Of a stretch of 64,000 bases of DNA, positions 31,822 to 42,281 are shown piece after piece. The stretch is from Kappaphycus alvarezii (Eukaryota > Rhodophyta > Florideophyceae > Gigartinales > Solieriaceae). The DNA is taken from contig NADL03000655.1 of assembly GCA_002205965.3 (NCBI GenBank), positions 744,001 through 808,000 of the forward strand, given 5' to 3'. Under the pieces are notes generated by a model. It did not search any database. It had not been told where the DNA came from and saw only the letters and a program-made list of their open reading frames with translations. Within the stretch, counting starts at the first letter, position 1, and every line of letters starts with the position of its first letter. The position numbers and the translations under genes were made by a program.

Positions 31822-32530
31822 GTGCCGGTGGTACATTCTTTCGAGTTGACGGACGAGACCCGATACATTCGAAGGCCCGCCGAATGCCGCCGAGGCATAA
31901 CGAGTCGTAAGAAAGAAGTGAAGGAATTATTGGAAGCTGGAATCATTACGCCGTCAAGGTCCGCCTGGTCCTTTCCGGTCGTGATAGCCACGAAGAAAGA
32001 CGGAAGGCCCCGGTTCTGCGTCGATTACCGTCAGTTGAACAGGGTGATGAAGCCAGACCGCTGGCCGTTACCGAAAATAGAAGAAATCTTCGATGAACTC
32101 TCTGGCGCAGAGTTCTTCACAACATTGGACCTTTACACAGGTACTGGCAGGTTAGGATGTCCGAAACTTGCAAGGAAAAGAAGATTTGTCTCTCGATATG
32201 GAACGTACAAGTTCGAGGTAATGCGTTTGGACTCATGAAGCTCCAGCGACGTTTCAAAGAATGATCGACGAGGTGCTTCGCGGTTGCCGTTCGCTATGGT
32301 TTATGTTAAAGACGTTGTTTTTTTCTCTAAGAGTTGGAGGAACACATAGCTCATTGCAAGGAAGTGTTCAGGAGGATCAAAGAATCGCTGAAGTTGAAGG
32401 TTACCAAGTGCAGCTTTGCTCAATCAGAAGTGAAGTTGCTTGGTCACATCGTTAATTCAAGTGGTGTGAAGGTGGATCCCGACAAGATCAAAGATATTGT
32501 GGAAGCTCCGGTGCCGAAAACGTGACCGAA
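31822..32530 (+). pseudogene. Gypsy reverse transcriptase, catalytic YxDD changed to YVKD
   Basis: Fingers and palm: LLEAGIITPSRSAWSFPVVI, RPRFCVDYRQLNRVMKPDR, FFTTLDLYTG. A frame change at about 32135-32240 is followed by ATFQRMIDEVLRG. The site that should read Y-V-D-D is Y-V-K-D (near 32300). The thumb (HIAHCKEVFRRIKESLKLKV, KLLGHIVNSSGVKVD) is in the 32334-32525 frame. The lost first Asp would abolish polymerisation. Confidence 0.8.
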
Positions 32531-33125
32531 CTCAGGAGTTTTCTGGACTCGCGGGGTACTACCGACGGTTCATAAGGGGTTTGCCGACAGCTCAGCAGTG
32601 TTGCACGCGGCGACGTCTGTAAGAAGGCTTTCGAGTGGACTCCGGAGATGCAAGAGGCCTTCGAATACTTGAAGGGGAAACTGACTACCCCTCCAGTATT
32701 GGCGTTTCCGGATTTCAATTCTCCTTTCTTAGTGGAAACAGACGCCTCTTCGGCAGCCCTTGGGGTTGTTCTCTCGCAGAAGAAAGAAGACGGGAAAATA
32801 CATCCCATTCAGTTTCGCTTCTCGAACGATGACGGACCAGGAGCGCCGCTACTCCACAAGCGAAGAGAAGCACTCGCCGTGGTTTTCGCTCTTAAGAAGT
32901 TTCGAGTGTACCTTCTGTCTGAAAGCCTTTCGTCTTTTATAGATCATCAAGCCCTTCAAACCGCGTTCAAGAAGAAAGATATTCACGGGCGGTTGGCAAG
33001 GTGGATGGATTTGATGGCGGAATACGACTTCGAGATCAAGTATCGTCCGGGACTAGCGAATGGGGCGGCCGATTATCTTTCGCGAAGACCTAACAAGAAG
33101 GAAGAAAGAAGAAACGATGAAAACA
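32530..33125 (+). pseudogene. Gypsy RNase H domain
   Basis: Connection residues lead into EAFEYLKGKLTTPPVLAFPD, then FLVETDASSAALGVVLSQKK (first active-site Asp in ETDAS). REALAVVFALKKFRVYLLSE carries the Glu position, and FIDHQALQTAF carries the Asp of the usual T-D-H-x-x-L motif, with Ile in place of Thr. It ends with IKYRPGLANGAADYLSRRP. The core is open over 182 codons (32648-33196). Confidence 0.8.
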
Positions 33126-33189
33126 TAACAGAAGGATTGGTAGCGACAGTGGATTGGGCAGACCCAAAGTTGATGGTTTGGAACCGCAC

Positions 33190-34050
33190 TTGCTAGATGT
33201 AGCACGGTTCCTAGCCGGAGAACGAGTTCAAGAACAGACCCGAAGAAGAAGGTCACAGTCAGACGGAGTGCGAAGAGTTTCATGCTTGGAACGACTCCCT
33301 CTTCGTCGCGAGAAGGACGGGCTCCGTGTCGTGCCTCCGATCGGTCAACGCTCGGAGATACTGGCCACCTTTCACGATGATATTGGCCACTGGGACGTCG
33401 GTTCGACAAGAAAGTTCGTGAGAGACGATTCTGGTGGCCTGGGGTGTACCGTGATGTCACCGAGTATGTACAAGGTTGTGATGGGTGTCAGCATGCGAGA
33501 AGGTTGCCGACGTATCACTCGAGTTTGAGAGCTCCCGTTACTGGACTCTTTGAGACCTTCTCGATGGACTTTGCTGGACCCTTCAAGCCTTCGAAGACTG
33601 GAAAAGATTTATTCTGATCGCTGTGGAACATATGACGGGTGGCCCATAGCGTGGGCCACGACGGATTCTACGGCCGATACGGTGATGAGGTTCATCGAGG
33701 AAGAGATAATATCACCGTTCGGACCGCCAAAGAGAATCGTCTCGGATAACGCGACTGCGTTTATGGCGGATCGGTACAACAGTACATGAAAGAGAAGGGA
33801 GTCGAGTGGAAGGCGGTGCTTGCTTACGCGCCGATGGCAAACGGCCGCGGAGCGGATGGTGGGAACTATCAAGCACGCGCTCAAAAGTTCAATCGTCCGC
33901 GTGGGGCAGACTGGGCAGAAGCCCTCCCCAAGTCTTATAGTTACCGCAGACGCGAGAGAAGCGACGCCCCTTCCCCTTTCGACTGATGTATGGAATTAAT
34001 CCGAGGATGCTGGCCAGCGATTCGGTAGCATTTCTCAGTGACGCGGCCCC
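33190..34050 (+). pseudogene. Gypsy integrase (broken)
   Basis: Zinc-binding H...H in FHDDIGHWDVGSTRKFV and C-x2-C in VQGCDGCQHARRLP (alternate frame), then the core with FSMDFAGPFKPSKTGKD, GPPKRIVSDNATAFMA and AERMVGTIKHAL. This gives the D, D and E positions across three frames. The C-terminal part follows (LMYGINPRMLASDSVAFLSD) and a segment EVGDEVLVAHGAAFNKGRNW typical of the region just after the core. Frameshifts occur at about 33440, 33600 and 33790. Confidence 0.75.
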
Positions 34051-34176
34051 CATCATCGGCTTATCGAGACCTTAGCCGATTCGGAACGCGGGCTGGCGTG
34101 GTGGAGAAGACTAGCGAACCCGCAAGACCAAAGGAAAAGTCAGGAGTTCGAAGTTGGAGATGAAGTGTTGGTAGCG

Positions 34177-34353
34177 CACGGTGCGGCCTTCAATAAGGGG
34201 CGCAACTGGCCGGCCTTTGACTCGTATTTCTATGGACCGTGCGGCCTTCAATAAGGGGCGCAACTGGCTGCCTTTGAATCGTATTTCTATGGACCGTGCG
34301 GCCTTCAATAAGGGGCGCAACTGGCCGGCCTTTGAATCGTATATCTATGGACC
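34177..34353 (+). repeat. Three tandem copies of a 57-58-bp unit inside the integrase C-terminal region
   Basis: Unit GTGCGGCCTTCAATAAGGGG, CGCAACTGGC...CCTTTGA.TCGTAT and TTCTATGGACC is repeated three times with a few changes. The relative without expansion would need one unit. The extra 115 bp is not a multiple of three and throws the frame. Confidence 0.85.
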
Positions 34354-34829
34354 GTGCAGGGTGTCTAAAGCGAACCACCCTCGCTACGAGTTAATGTCCT
34401 CCACCAGTCGCATTACGAGGAAGGCAATTCACGCGCGCCGGATTGTCCCGTATCAGAAGAGATGAACCCATTTATTGAACTAAGGAAAAGCAAGAAAAGC
34501 GAGGAAACAAAAGAAGAACAACCAAGAATCGAGTAGATTGAAGTGCGATGACAGAGAAGAACGCATGATAGAAGGCTGAATACTAAAGAAGCACGCAGAG
34601 AAATCGTAAACATGGCGGGTGGGGTCTTGAAACTTGGTGACTAGGGAGCCGCGCTGCTGCCTCCCAGGTTTTCCCTCTTCCCCACTCGCGCTTCCGGACG
34701 GACAAGGAGTTGCGACCAGGAGGCCGCTTCCTGCGCTCTCCTGCAGTCGCGAGCACCGCCTTCTGGACCTCTAATACTGAAATGAATGAAGAATTTCCTC
34801 CGACAACAAGCACTCAGAGGCGCCGAGAA

Positions 34830-35520
34830 GGAGTGGAATAGAAACTAATTAGAGAGAAGTTGGGAGAGGAACTGACGGGCTTGCATGCCGTGCAGGCAAA
34901 AGGTGAAACAGGAAATGAAATCGTGAAGCTTTTGACGGGGAGTGGAATTAACGAGCCTAGCAACGTGGGCGGCAAGGCGGCGGAAGAACTGTACGCCTTC
35001 GGGCCCGAGGGCACCACAGATGTCGATGTCGACTGGAATAAGCAGGATATCGGAGGGACTGCAAACTTCACCGTAGTGTGAATATTTGGACCGTTCGACG
35101 AGGGCTGCTGCGGCGGCTCCTTAAGGGGTGCCCCGTTGGACTCAGAACTAGACGAGAGAATGGGCGAAAGTAACATCTAAGGCTACATTGCTGTGGTCGA
35201 GGCCGTAAGCTCCTGGGATGTAAATGTAAACATGAAGCACCGAAGGTGAAGGAGAAGATGTGGAGCTAGATGGGAGGGGGTGTTCGAGTAGAGCGGCAAT
35301 TCCAACATCCTTGCAAAAGCGGTGCGGAGCATTGCGGAGGGCGTTGTGACGGCGGTTCTAACCGTCTTTGTAATTGCAAGTAAGAGCGTGCTTACTATCG
35401 AGATCGAGAAGCGGGGCCACCTCATTAGAGCGCCCTGAGCGGACGGACAGCTTGTTTTTCCAAGAGAGAGAAGCATTCCGAGACGGAGGGGCACAGAAAC
35501 AACCCATGATTGCGCAGGAG
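34830..35520 (-). pseudogene. Non-LTR fragment inserted in the gypsy element
   Basis: The minus strand contains a degenerate finger region (APLLDLDSKHALTCNYKDG, compare APVLDPSGQHALTCKYEDG at 24.5 kb), then VYIYIPGAYGL-type and DVTF-type blocks and a C-terminus (near 35.0-34.85) with SFTISF/FACTACKPV corresponding to the shifted-frame end of the 24-25 kb copy. It lies between integrase and the 3' LTR, opposite to the host element. Confidence 0.55.
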
Positions 35521-35550
35521 GAATGTACCACTGTGTGGGTGACAGAGAGA

Positions 35551-35670
35551 GGAGAATGTGGACCTCCGGGAGTATACCGGCTGTTTTCCAGCACCTCGGT
35601 CGTTCGCCCGGAGAATAGTTGCACTTCGGGGGTATACTGGCCGTTTATCAGCACCTCAGTCGTTCGCCCG
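35551..35670 (+). repeat. Two tandem 60-bp repeats
   Basis: 35551-35610 and 35611-35670 both run GAGAAT...TATAC.GGC.GTTT..CAGCACCTC.GTCGTTCGCCCG. They lie about 185 bp before the gypsy 3' LTR. Confidence 0.85.
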
Positions 35671-35854
35671 ACGGAAGTTGAAAGGTTGAGTAGGTTGAGA
35701 AGTTGAGTGGGGGCTGGGGTCGGTGGTGGAGGTCGTGGTGTTTGAGCTGGTCATGGAGAGTGGTGACGAGGGGGCCCCCTGTGTGTGGCGGAAGCTCCGC
35801 TGGAAGTCCGTTATTATCTTGTGGAGCCCGAGGCTCACAATCAGTGGGGGGGCG

Positions 35855-36593
35855 TGTCGCGCGATTTTTGTGTCGCGCGACGTGTGGGGTGTTGAGCGCA
35901 CAAAAGGTAATCGATGGTTGAACTGTTGGTTGATGCTTCCGGTAAACAGGCCAGAACATCAGACCAGGTTTATATAGAAAAAGTACTCAACACCAGCAGA
36001 GATAAATTGTAACTAAACGGTACTGAATTCAAAGGTATTCTAGAAAAAGCAACCCAGAGGTATCAAACTACAAGGTTCTGAAGGTCCATCAGTATAACAG
36101 ACAGCAAAAAACATCATGGCAAAGTCCCATTGGTCCAATTGGCAAGGAGGCATAAAGTGGTTGCTGATTGGTGGGTGCGAAATGTTTCGAGAACCACGCG
36201 AGATAGCCATGATGGATCCATGTCATTGGCTAGGTACATAAGGTATGAATATTTATGCTTTACACTGGTGCGTGAGTACAGTGCACAAGTTGCAATGATG
36301 TTTTCTTACAGTGTAAATCCTTGGTACAGGTTACCGGAAGGATACTGTCAGGTTATTTGGTGATTTATGGGCATAATCGCAAACGACGGTCAGAGCCGCT
36401 AGTTGATTGGCCCGGTGTGCTCGTACAGTGTACAGTAGTAGTGTACACTATGTACTTGCACGTTTCGCGAGTAGAAACCCCGCACAGGCCGCCCCTATAA
36501 GGGGACGAGAGGGCTTCCTGAGTCTGGGGGGAGGTAGGTTCCGCTTGGCCGCAAAAAAGAAGAAAGACAGAGTAAACAAAAACAAGCATTACA
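35855..36593 (+). repeat. Gypsy 3' LTR, split by an insertion
   Basis: The LTR begins TGTCGCGCGATTTTTGTGTC after a purine-rich AGTGGGGGGG (polypurine-tract-like). It is interrupted after CGACG at 35882, resumes with CGACGGTCAGAGCCGCTAG at 36384, and ends AAGCATTACA at 36593. Without the insertion it is about 238 bp, versus 283 bp at the 5' end; the difference is mainly one missing palindromic block. Confidence 0.85.
35883..36383. mobile_element. 501-bp solo-LTR-like insertion inside the gypsy 3' LTR
   Basis: Flanked by the 5-bp direct repeat CGACG (35878-35882 and 36384-36388). It starts TGTGGGGTGTTGAGCGC and contains GGTTTATATAGAAAAAGTAC (TATA-like). The end GCAAA does not give the ideal CA. 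Size, TG start, TATA box and 5-bp duplication fit a solo LTR of another retrotransposon; no second copy is in the window. Confidence 0.6.
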
Positions 36594-36646
36594 TACCCTG
36601 AAGGGCCATTGAGGGTTGGTCGTCAGGCAATGTCATACGACGAATT

Positions 36647-37390
36647 ACGGGTTTCTCAGGTCTAGAAAGACCCCGCCGTGACACGCCATGCGAGCAAGGA
36701 GATCATTAACAATACTCGACCAACTAGCATAACTGAGGCACTGCAACAATTGACCCTTTGAATGATTGAATTGATGCGCAGATCGAAAGGCGACTTGTTT
36801 AGCGCAGTCGTCGAAAACTTGTCTCGAGCGGGTAGCCAGAGCACCAAGTATATCAAAGGCAAGGGGAACAAAATGCCTCTGACATGTCGGGACGGATCCG
36901 TGGCGATGGGCAGGAGGAGCGCGTCACGCACCATCCGGGCATGTGACCGAAGTTTGGCAGCATCAGCTAGTTCGGCGGCGCCTTCTTCGCTGCGAGTATA
37001 TCGACTCAGGGACAAGCGGTGAGTGGACCGTAATGTCATATGCTGTCGGTTTTTCAGGAGCACAATGGACTGGCGGGAGAGGTTGAACAAAGATATCAGC
37101 AGGGCGATGGGCACTACCAGGGAGGAAGACGGAAACTTCCGGTAGGCACGCGAGCAACGGGCTTGAATATATGTGTAGTGAACAATTTGCGCATGGTGTT
37201 GTGTCGGTGCCCAACGTCAAAACCAGACCTGCAAATATCGGAATGGTCGCTACAAGGGTCCAACTGAGCTTGACAATTGTGGCATTGGATCGGCGAGGCC
37301 GAAAATCTATCTCGACAACTGCAATACAGTTGTGAGATTAGAATATCTGGTACATCCCAATATTTATTGTGGTTAGGTCGTAACACGACC
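36647..37390 (-). pseudogene. Non-LTR superfamily copy, finger to C-terminus
   Basis: High to low: SPIQCHNCQAQLDPCSDHSD with terminal IC (finger), FDVGHRHNTMRKLF (RHN box), AHRPADIFVQPLPPVHC...TAYDITVHSPLV (RPAD and xDITV), a frame change, then QRHFVPLAFDILGALATRSR and LLQCLSYASWSSIVNDLLAR to a TAA near 36649. The blocks are those of the 10.9-12.1 kb copy, here with RPAD intact. At least two frame changes. The gypsy element ends 50 bp beyond its 3' end. Confidence 0.65.
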
Positions 37391-37449
37391 TAGATTACCA
37401 CCTGATTGAGTGCATTAGCATTTTTTCTAATAACATGGTGGGGGGGAAG

Positions 37450-37648
37450 TGACCTTTAATGTAAAAATTTAAAGTGGGGACAGAGACTATCTGGTGCAGC
37501 CGTAGGCTGTAATACTTACAAATGTCGCTAGAGTGATACGTACAGGACAGTATTTTGCGATGATTCGTCGTAGCAGCGGTGTATCGGACGACAAACGATG
37601 AGACACGTGTACGCAGGGAATGAAACTCCGAATGGCAGTGATTCCCAC
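37450..37648 (-). pseudogene. 3' remainder of the split non-LTR copy
   Basis: Continues the reading interrupted at 42287 after removal of copia and one GCCTC. Contains RPIHRCYDESSQN-type residues parallel to 51.65 kb; see the preceding entry. Confidence 0.5.
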
Positions 37649-37653
37649 GCCTC

Positions 37654-37879
37654 TGTAGCTTGATCTCAACTTGGATATCTCTACTTTACTAGGACTTGGG
37701 CTAACTTGGGACCTAAGTAGACGTCCGGAGTCTTACTCTTCGCTTGAACCACATATACAATTCAAAGGACTGTAAACCTACCTAACGTAAGTAAAGATAT
37801 TATGATATAACTCACAATTCATTCTGGTTAGAACGCATGTAAACTGTCATCAATATCACGTATAGGAATTCTGGCAACA
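37654..37879 (-). repeat. Copia 3' LTR
   Basis: 226 bp. On the minus strand it runs TGTTGCCAGAATTCCTATAC ... GATCAAGCTACA. A purine tract (ACGGGAGGGTG, 37880-37890) precedes it, as expected for plus-strand priming. Confidence 0.92.
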
Positions 37880-37882
37880 CAC

Positions 37883-38475
37883 CCTCCCGTTCGAAGCCAT
37901 TAAATCAATTGCCAGTCCCAAGCTCTTGCAATGACGATTGTGCAACTCAGCCTGCAGCCCTTTTGTCAGAACATCGGCCACCATTAATGAGGTTGGGATA
38001 TACGCCAGCTGAACAGTTTTCTTCTGGACATGATCACGAATCAAGTGGAAACGAACTTCAATATGTTTCGTTCTCTCACTGCACAGGTTTTCCTTGGAAA
38101 GCGCCAACATTCCTTGGTTATCTCCATGGATGACGACCGCTTCTCTGATGCGAAGTCCTAATTCTCTCATTAGTTGTTGCAGCCAGAGAGATTCACGAAC
38201 AGAATGTGCCATCGCGACATACTCGCTTCGACTGTAGACTGCGCGACAATAGATTGTTTCTTAGATCTCCAAGAGACTGCAGCACCAGAAAAGAGAAACC
38301 CAAATCCGCTAGTCGATTTGCGGTCTATGACATCACCAGCAAAGTCTGCATCACTGTAACCAAAGAGGCCATCGGTTTTTCGGTACACAAGTCCGACATA
38401 CTTCGTCCCCTTGAGGTAACGCAGGACCCTCTTTGCAGCCTTCCAATGGTCATTTCATGCTTTTCAGGAACCTAG
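37883..38475 (-). pseudogene. Copia RNase H
   Basis: LFGYSDADFAGDVIDRKSTS (the YSDADWAGD-type first active-site Asp), WRSKKQSIVAQSTVEA where active elements have STAEAE or STVEAE, then in a shifted frame VRESLWLQQLMRELGL, IHGDNQGMLALSKE and TKHIEVRFHLIRD with the KGL tail. The break is near 38200. Confidence 0.8.
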
Positions 38476-38484
38476 AGAGGTATC

Positions 38485-39409
38485 CTACCGCAAAGAAATG
38501 TTAGGGCGACATGTGTTAGCCAAATGTAGGAGAACGCCTACCAGCTCACGGTAAGGTACAGTGCTCAACTTTTCTTCACCCTTTGCCGCCATGAACCTTG
38601 CGTTCCGAAGGATGGGTGTTGCCACCGGTGAACAATTCTCCATACCAAACCGCAGAAGAGCATCCTCAATAAGTGGAGCGTTGTGTATCTTAATAGCCTG
38701 GTCACCATGCTTCTCAATTACCAGGCCCAAGAACTTGCTGTCATGAGCTTCTACGCGTAGCTAACATGCTTTGATAACGCTTCCACAAACTTGTGCAGGT
38801 CTCTGTCGGTTCTTCCCGCAATGAGGACGTCATCAACATACACCACGAGTACAATCTTCAGCATGGTCTTATCGCAAACCAGATATAACGATGGATCCGC
38901 GGAGGACACAACAGCACCAAGACTGACAAGAATGGCGTGCAAAAACTTCCGAAAAGCTCTTGAGGCTTGCTTTAAACCATAAATGGCCTTTCGCAAACGG
39001 TACACCAGGTGTTCTTTGCCTTGGACTTCAAAACCGCGTGGCTGCTTCATGTACACTTCTTCTTCAAGTTTGCCGTAAAGAAACGCAGCCCTTATGTCCA
39101 ATCGCATATAGAACATAGACTGATCAACAATTACAGCTAACAGCATTCGCACAGTAGTGTACTTGGCCACAGGAGCGAAGACCTCAGAATAATCTACTCC
39201 ATACTGCTGCATAAACCCCTTTGCGCAATGCGAGCCCTGTGTCGTATCACTTGACCAGAGTTGTTGCGCTTACAGTCAAAAACCCATCTGCATGGAATGG
39301 GATGAGATCCATCTGGTAATTCTGCAAGATCAATTACTCCTCTCTGTCGCAGGTTCTTCATTTCACTTCGCATTGCAAGATGCAATTCTTCTCGTTCATT
39401 GCCAGACAT
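38485..39409 (-). pseudogene. Copia reverse transcriptase
   Basis: Segments in order: a pre-RT part (IPCRWVFDCKRN), GVDYSEVFAPVAKYTTVRML, MRLDIRAAFLYGKLEEEVYM, RKAIYGLKQASRAF and an intact YVDD in VLVVYVDDVLIAGRT. A shifted frame then covers the thumb and connection (VATPILRNARFMA; VPYRELVGVLLHLANTCRPN). Breaks at about 39200 and 38745. Confidence 0.82.
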
Positions 39410-39549
39410 GGCCTCTTCAAACGTAGAAGGCAGCAGGACTGCAGGTGCCCATTAAACAACGCAGTTGCAATGCTACAGGGCATCCGGGGTGTACCTATTC
39501 GGGGCATTACGTAATCGGCTGGTTCTTCTGGGCCCTGGCGGGTAATGGG

Positions 39550-40864
39550 TTACAAGTTCCGGGTCCAATTTCCAAATTCATCCAGAAATTCCAACTCCAT
39601 CAAATCTTCATCGTGTTCAGCCGAATTCCCTTTAGTGGCATTTGCCAAATCTTCATTATCTACTTTGTTTCCACTTATCTCCATATCTTCAATTTCTTCA
39701 TCATCACTGCCAAACAAATCAGAAAGACTGGTAGTGTCTTCTCTATGATTCTCAGTCAGCCAGCCAAGAATCGACTCGTCAAACTGAACATCCCTTGACA
39801 CAGAAAACGTAGCACTGTCGGGATAGTAGATTATGTAAGAATTTCCTCTTTCAAACCCGACAAGTATGCCCTTTCGAGCCCTCGGACCAAACTTTCCATC
39901 TCTCTTCTCCTTTGGTATATGCACATAGGCTAATGACCCAAAATTCTAATATGAGATAAGTTGGGACGTGTTCCAAACACTTTCTCAGCAATGTACTGCT
40001 TTCCTCAGAAGCAGAGGTGTACATACGATTTCTAATATGGTCAGAAGTATTGATAGCCTCAGCCCAAAGCCTGTTTCGTCCAGGAAATGAAGATAGAGAT
40101 AGCAACATAGTCCTCGCGGCATCATTCAAAGTCCGATTCAATCGTTTGCTTTTCCATTCGATTCGGGGCTGTACGGTGCCGCCGGCTGCTTCTTGATGCC
40201 TCGTTGAGAAAGCCAGTTCTGCAAAGTCTTCGAGATGTATTTTTGGCATTGTCGAATCTGATACTCTTCACTTGCCTTTCTAATCCGGTTTCTAGCTCAA
40301 CAATCATATCTTGTACAGCTGCGGGAACTTCAGAACGATTCTGAAGGAACCTCACCATCGAGTAAGCAGTCTTTTCATCGTACAGAGTCACATAATACTT
40401 AGCACCACCAATGGATTCGATACGCATAGGTCCAACAACATCAGTGTGTACCAAATCACCCGGTTGTCTTGCATGAAGATTCACTTGAACTGCGGGCCAG
40501 TATCTCGAACAGACTTCGATACCTTGCAGTCGTCGCATATCCCCAATCATAAATATTCTGCAATGGCACACCATTAACAAGTGGGACAGTCTCACGAATA
40601 TGGTCTCTGCACGTGTGTTTCAGTCGTGTGTTTCAGTCGACGATGCCATATCAATGATTCATTCACCTTTGCCTTGGAAACTAAGGTTGCAGTGCCCGTA
40701 CTTCCCGTTGAGGGTTTCAATAACGCTGTGTACAATCCAGTGCGTTCTGACTCAAATCCGAGGAGACAAATGGTGTTCGTCTTCGGATTGGTTACAGTAC
40801 AAGTACCATATCCTTCTCGTTCGTCACTCTTAAACGTTATTAGTAGGCCTTTTTGCGCATACAT
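39550..40864 (-). pseudogene. Copia integrase and linker
   Basis: LIWHRRLKH at about 40.66 kb is the pre-integrase zinc-binding region. The core then has QPGDLVHTDVVGPMRIESIG (first Asp), VKSIRFDNAKN (second Asp position, usually R-S-D-N-G) and a following shifted frame with LNRTLNDAARTMLLS. Next is the GKFGPRARKGILVGFERGNS segment found after the copia core, and an acidic linker (SDDEEIEDMEISG). At least three frame changes. Confidence 0.75.
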
Positions 40865-41910
40865 CCAACAGAGAGAAGATTGAACTTCAAATCAGGGACA
40901 TACTGCACATCAGTAAGAGTGACGAGGCTCGTAATACCATAGGCGACAGTGGTTGCATGTATGTTGCCTTGACCATGCACAAATACATGAGTTCCATCTC
41001 CGACTTCAACAGAATCACGATTTGATCTTTCCAACGTCTTAAACAGAGAACGATCATTACACATGTGGGTTGTTGCCCCAGAATCGATGAACCATTTTGG
41101 ATGAGGGTCAGAGAAATCAGGTCCCAACAGGAGCGCTCTAGCAAAATTTGATGCAGTATCATTGTCCAACGTACGATCATCCGACTTTTCCTGCGGTGGA
41201 CGGTACTTCTTGCTCTCGGGATTCGTATAACAGTTGACCTTCTTATGTCCAGCTTTACCACAGTAGTAGCATTTGATCTTTGACTTTGTCTTCGGCTTTT
41301 GACGAGTACTTAATGCTCTGGTAACTGCCCTGGAAAGTTCAATGCTGGCCAGGTAACTTGCTTCCTTGGAAATAAGAAGCGCAAGATATTCTGATAGAGA
41401 CTTGTCCATTCCCCTTATAACTTCTGCATTGACACCAAATTCATCTCGGAGACCACGCAGTAAAGCGCGTAACTGTTCCGCTTCAGAAGTGTTGTAGCCA
41501 ATCCCCCCAAGTTGGGATTCCAATTCAGAGAGACGAGCACGAAATTCAAACACACTTTCGCTTGGCTTCATCTTCATGGCCTGATAACGGTCCAAAAGGC
41601 CGTCTCTACTAGCCTGAGATACGGTCTGATGCTGTTCCTTGAGAGTCTTCCACACAAGGGACGGAGCTCGCATATCCATTACAGGGGCTACACAGGAGTC
41701 GTGCACTAGTAGTAAGATTGTAGACAAGGCTACTTCCTTACGGCAATTAAACTTTCGTAAACTTTCGTCACTTCCTTCAGATGGAGATTCAGAGCCATCG
41801 ACGATGCTCCACAGTCCCTTACTGCGCAGAACAAGTTCAACTTTCCGGGACCAGAGAAAGTAGTTCGTTGACGTAAGCAGCGGTAAACGAATCTTATTAA
41901 CGTCAACCAC
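40840..41910 (-). CDS. Copia gag and protease (356 codons, open)
   Basis: Open from ATG 41910. LTSTNYFLWSRKVELVLRSK is the gag (UBN2-type) start, and RALLRGLRDEF with the preceding helices is typical of the capsid part. The knuckle C-YY-C-GKAG-H-KKVN-C lies near residue 215-230. The retropepsin triad is in WFIDSGATTHMCN at about residue 275, followed by VEVGDGTHVFVHGQGNI and LKFNLLSVG. Only the downstream pol is shifted, so this is the most intact retroelement protein in the window. Confidence 0.85.
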   Translation of the reverse strand: MVDVNKIRLPLLTSTNYFLWSRKVELVLRSKGLWSIVDGSESPSEGSDESLRKFNCRKEVALSTILLLVHDSCVAPVMDMRAPSLVWKTLKEQHQTVSQASRDGLLDRYQAMKMKPSESVFEFRARLSELESQLGGIGYNTSEAEQLRALLRGLRDEFGVNAEVIRGMDKSLSEYLALLISKEASYLASIELSRAVTRALSTRQKPKTKSKIKCYYCGKAGHKKVNCYTNPESKKYRPPQEKSDDRTLDNDTASNFARALLLGPDFSDPHPKWFIDSGATTHMCNDRSLFKTLERSNRDSVEVGDGTHVFVHGQGNIHATTVAYGITSLVTLTDVQYVPDLKFNLLSVGCMRKKAY

Positions 41911-42040
41911 TGAACTGCGATCATCCCAATCTTCATTGATCCTTCAAGTACGCAGAATGCAGCGTGAATGCCTAGGACAACGGATATCGTGAACACTCAG
42001 ACACGATAGAGAACGGGAATCGACAGGCAGAATGAAACTT

Positions 42041-42054
42041 CTGGGCCCATAACC
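42041..42054 (-). other. Copia primer-binding site for a tRNA-iMet half-molecule
   Basis: GGTTATGGGCCCAG on the minus strand directly adjoins the 5' LTR. It is complementary to CTGGGCCCATAACC, the anticodon stem-loop of eukaryotic initiator tRNA-Met (CAT anticodon inside), not to a tRNA 3' end. Drosophila copia and yeast Ty5 are known to prime this way. Confidence 0.75.
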
Positions 42055-42281
42055 TGTAGCTTGATCACAACTTGGATATCTCTACTTTACTAGGACTTGG
42101 CCTCAACTTGGGACTTAAGTAGACGTCCGGAGTCTTACTCTTCGCTTTAACCACATATACAATTCAAAGGACTGTAAACCTACCTAACGTAAGTAAAGAT
42201 ATTATGATATAACTCACAATTCATTCTGGTTAGAACGCATGTAAACTGTCATCAATATCACGTATAGGAATTCTGGCAACA
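42055..42281 (-). repeat. Copia 5' LTR
   Basis: 227 bp, TGTTGCCAGAATTCCTATAC ... GATCAAGCTACA on the minus strand; near-identical to 37654-37879. Confidence 0.92.

Larger units (their letters stand above)
29519..36598 (+). mobile_element. Ty3/gypsy retrotransposon complete from end to end, with nested insertions
   Basis: Both LTRs are present (29524-29806 and 35855-36593), starting TGTCGCGCGATTTT and ending AAGCATTACA. They are flanked by the 5-bp duplication TACCC (29519-29523, 36594-36598). Internal order is gag, protease, RT, RNase H, integrase, the gypsy order. Every gene has frameshifts, and RT has a changed active site, so the element is dead. It contains a non-LTR fragment (34.83-35.52 kb, minus) between integrase and the 3' LTR, and a 501-bp LTR-like insertion inside the 3' LTR. 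Confidence 0.88.
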
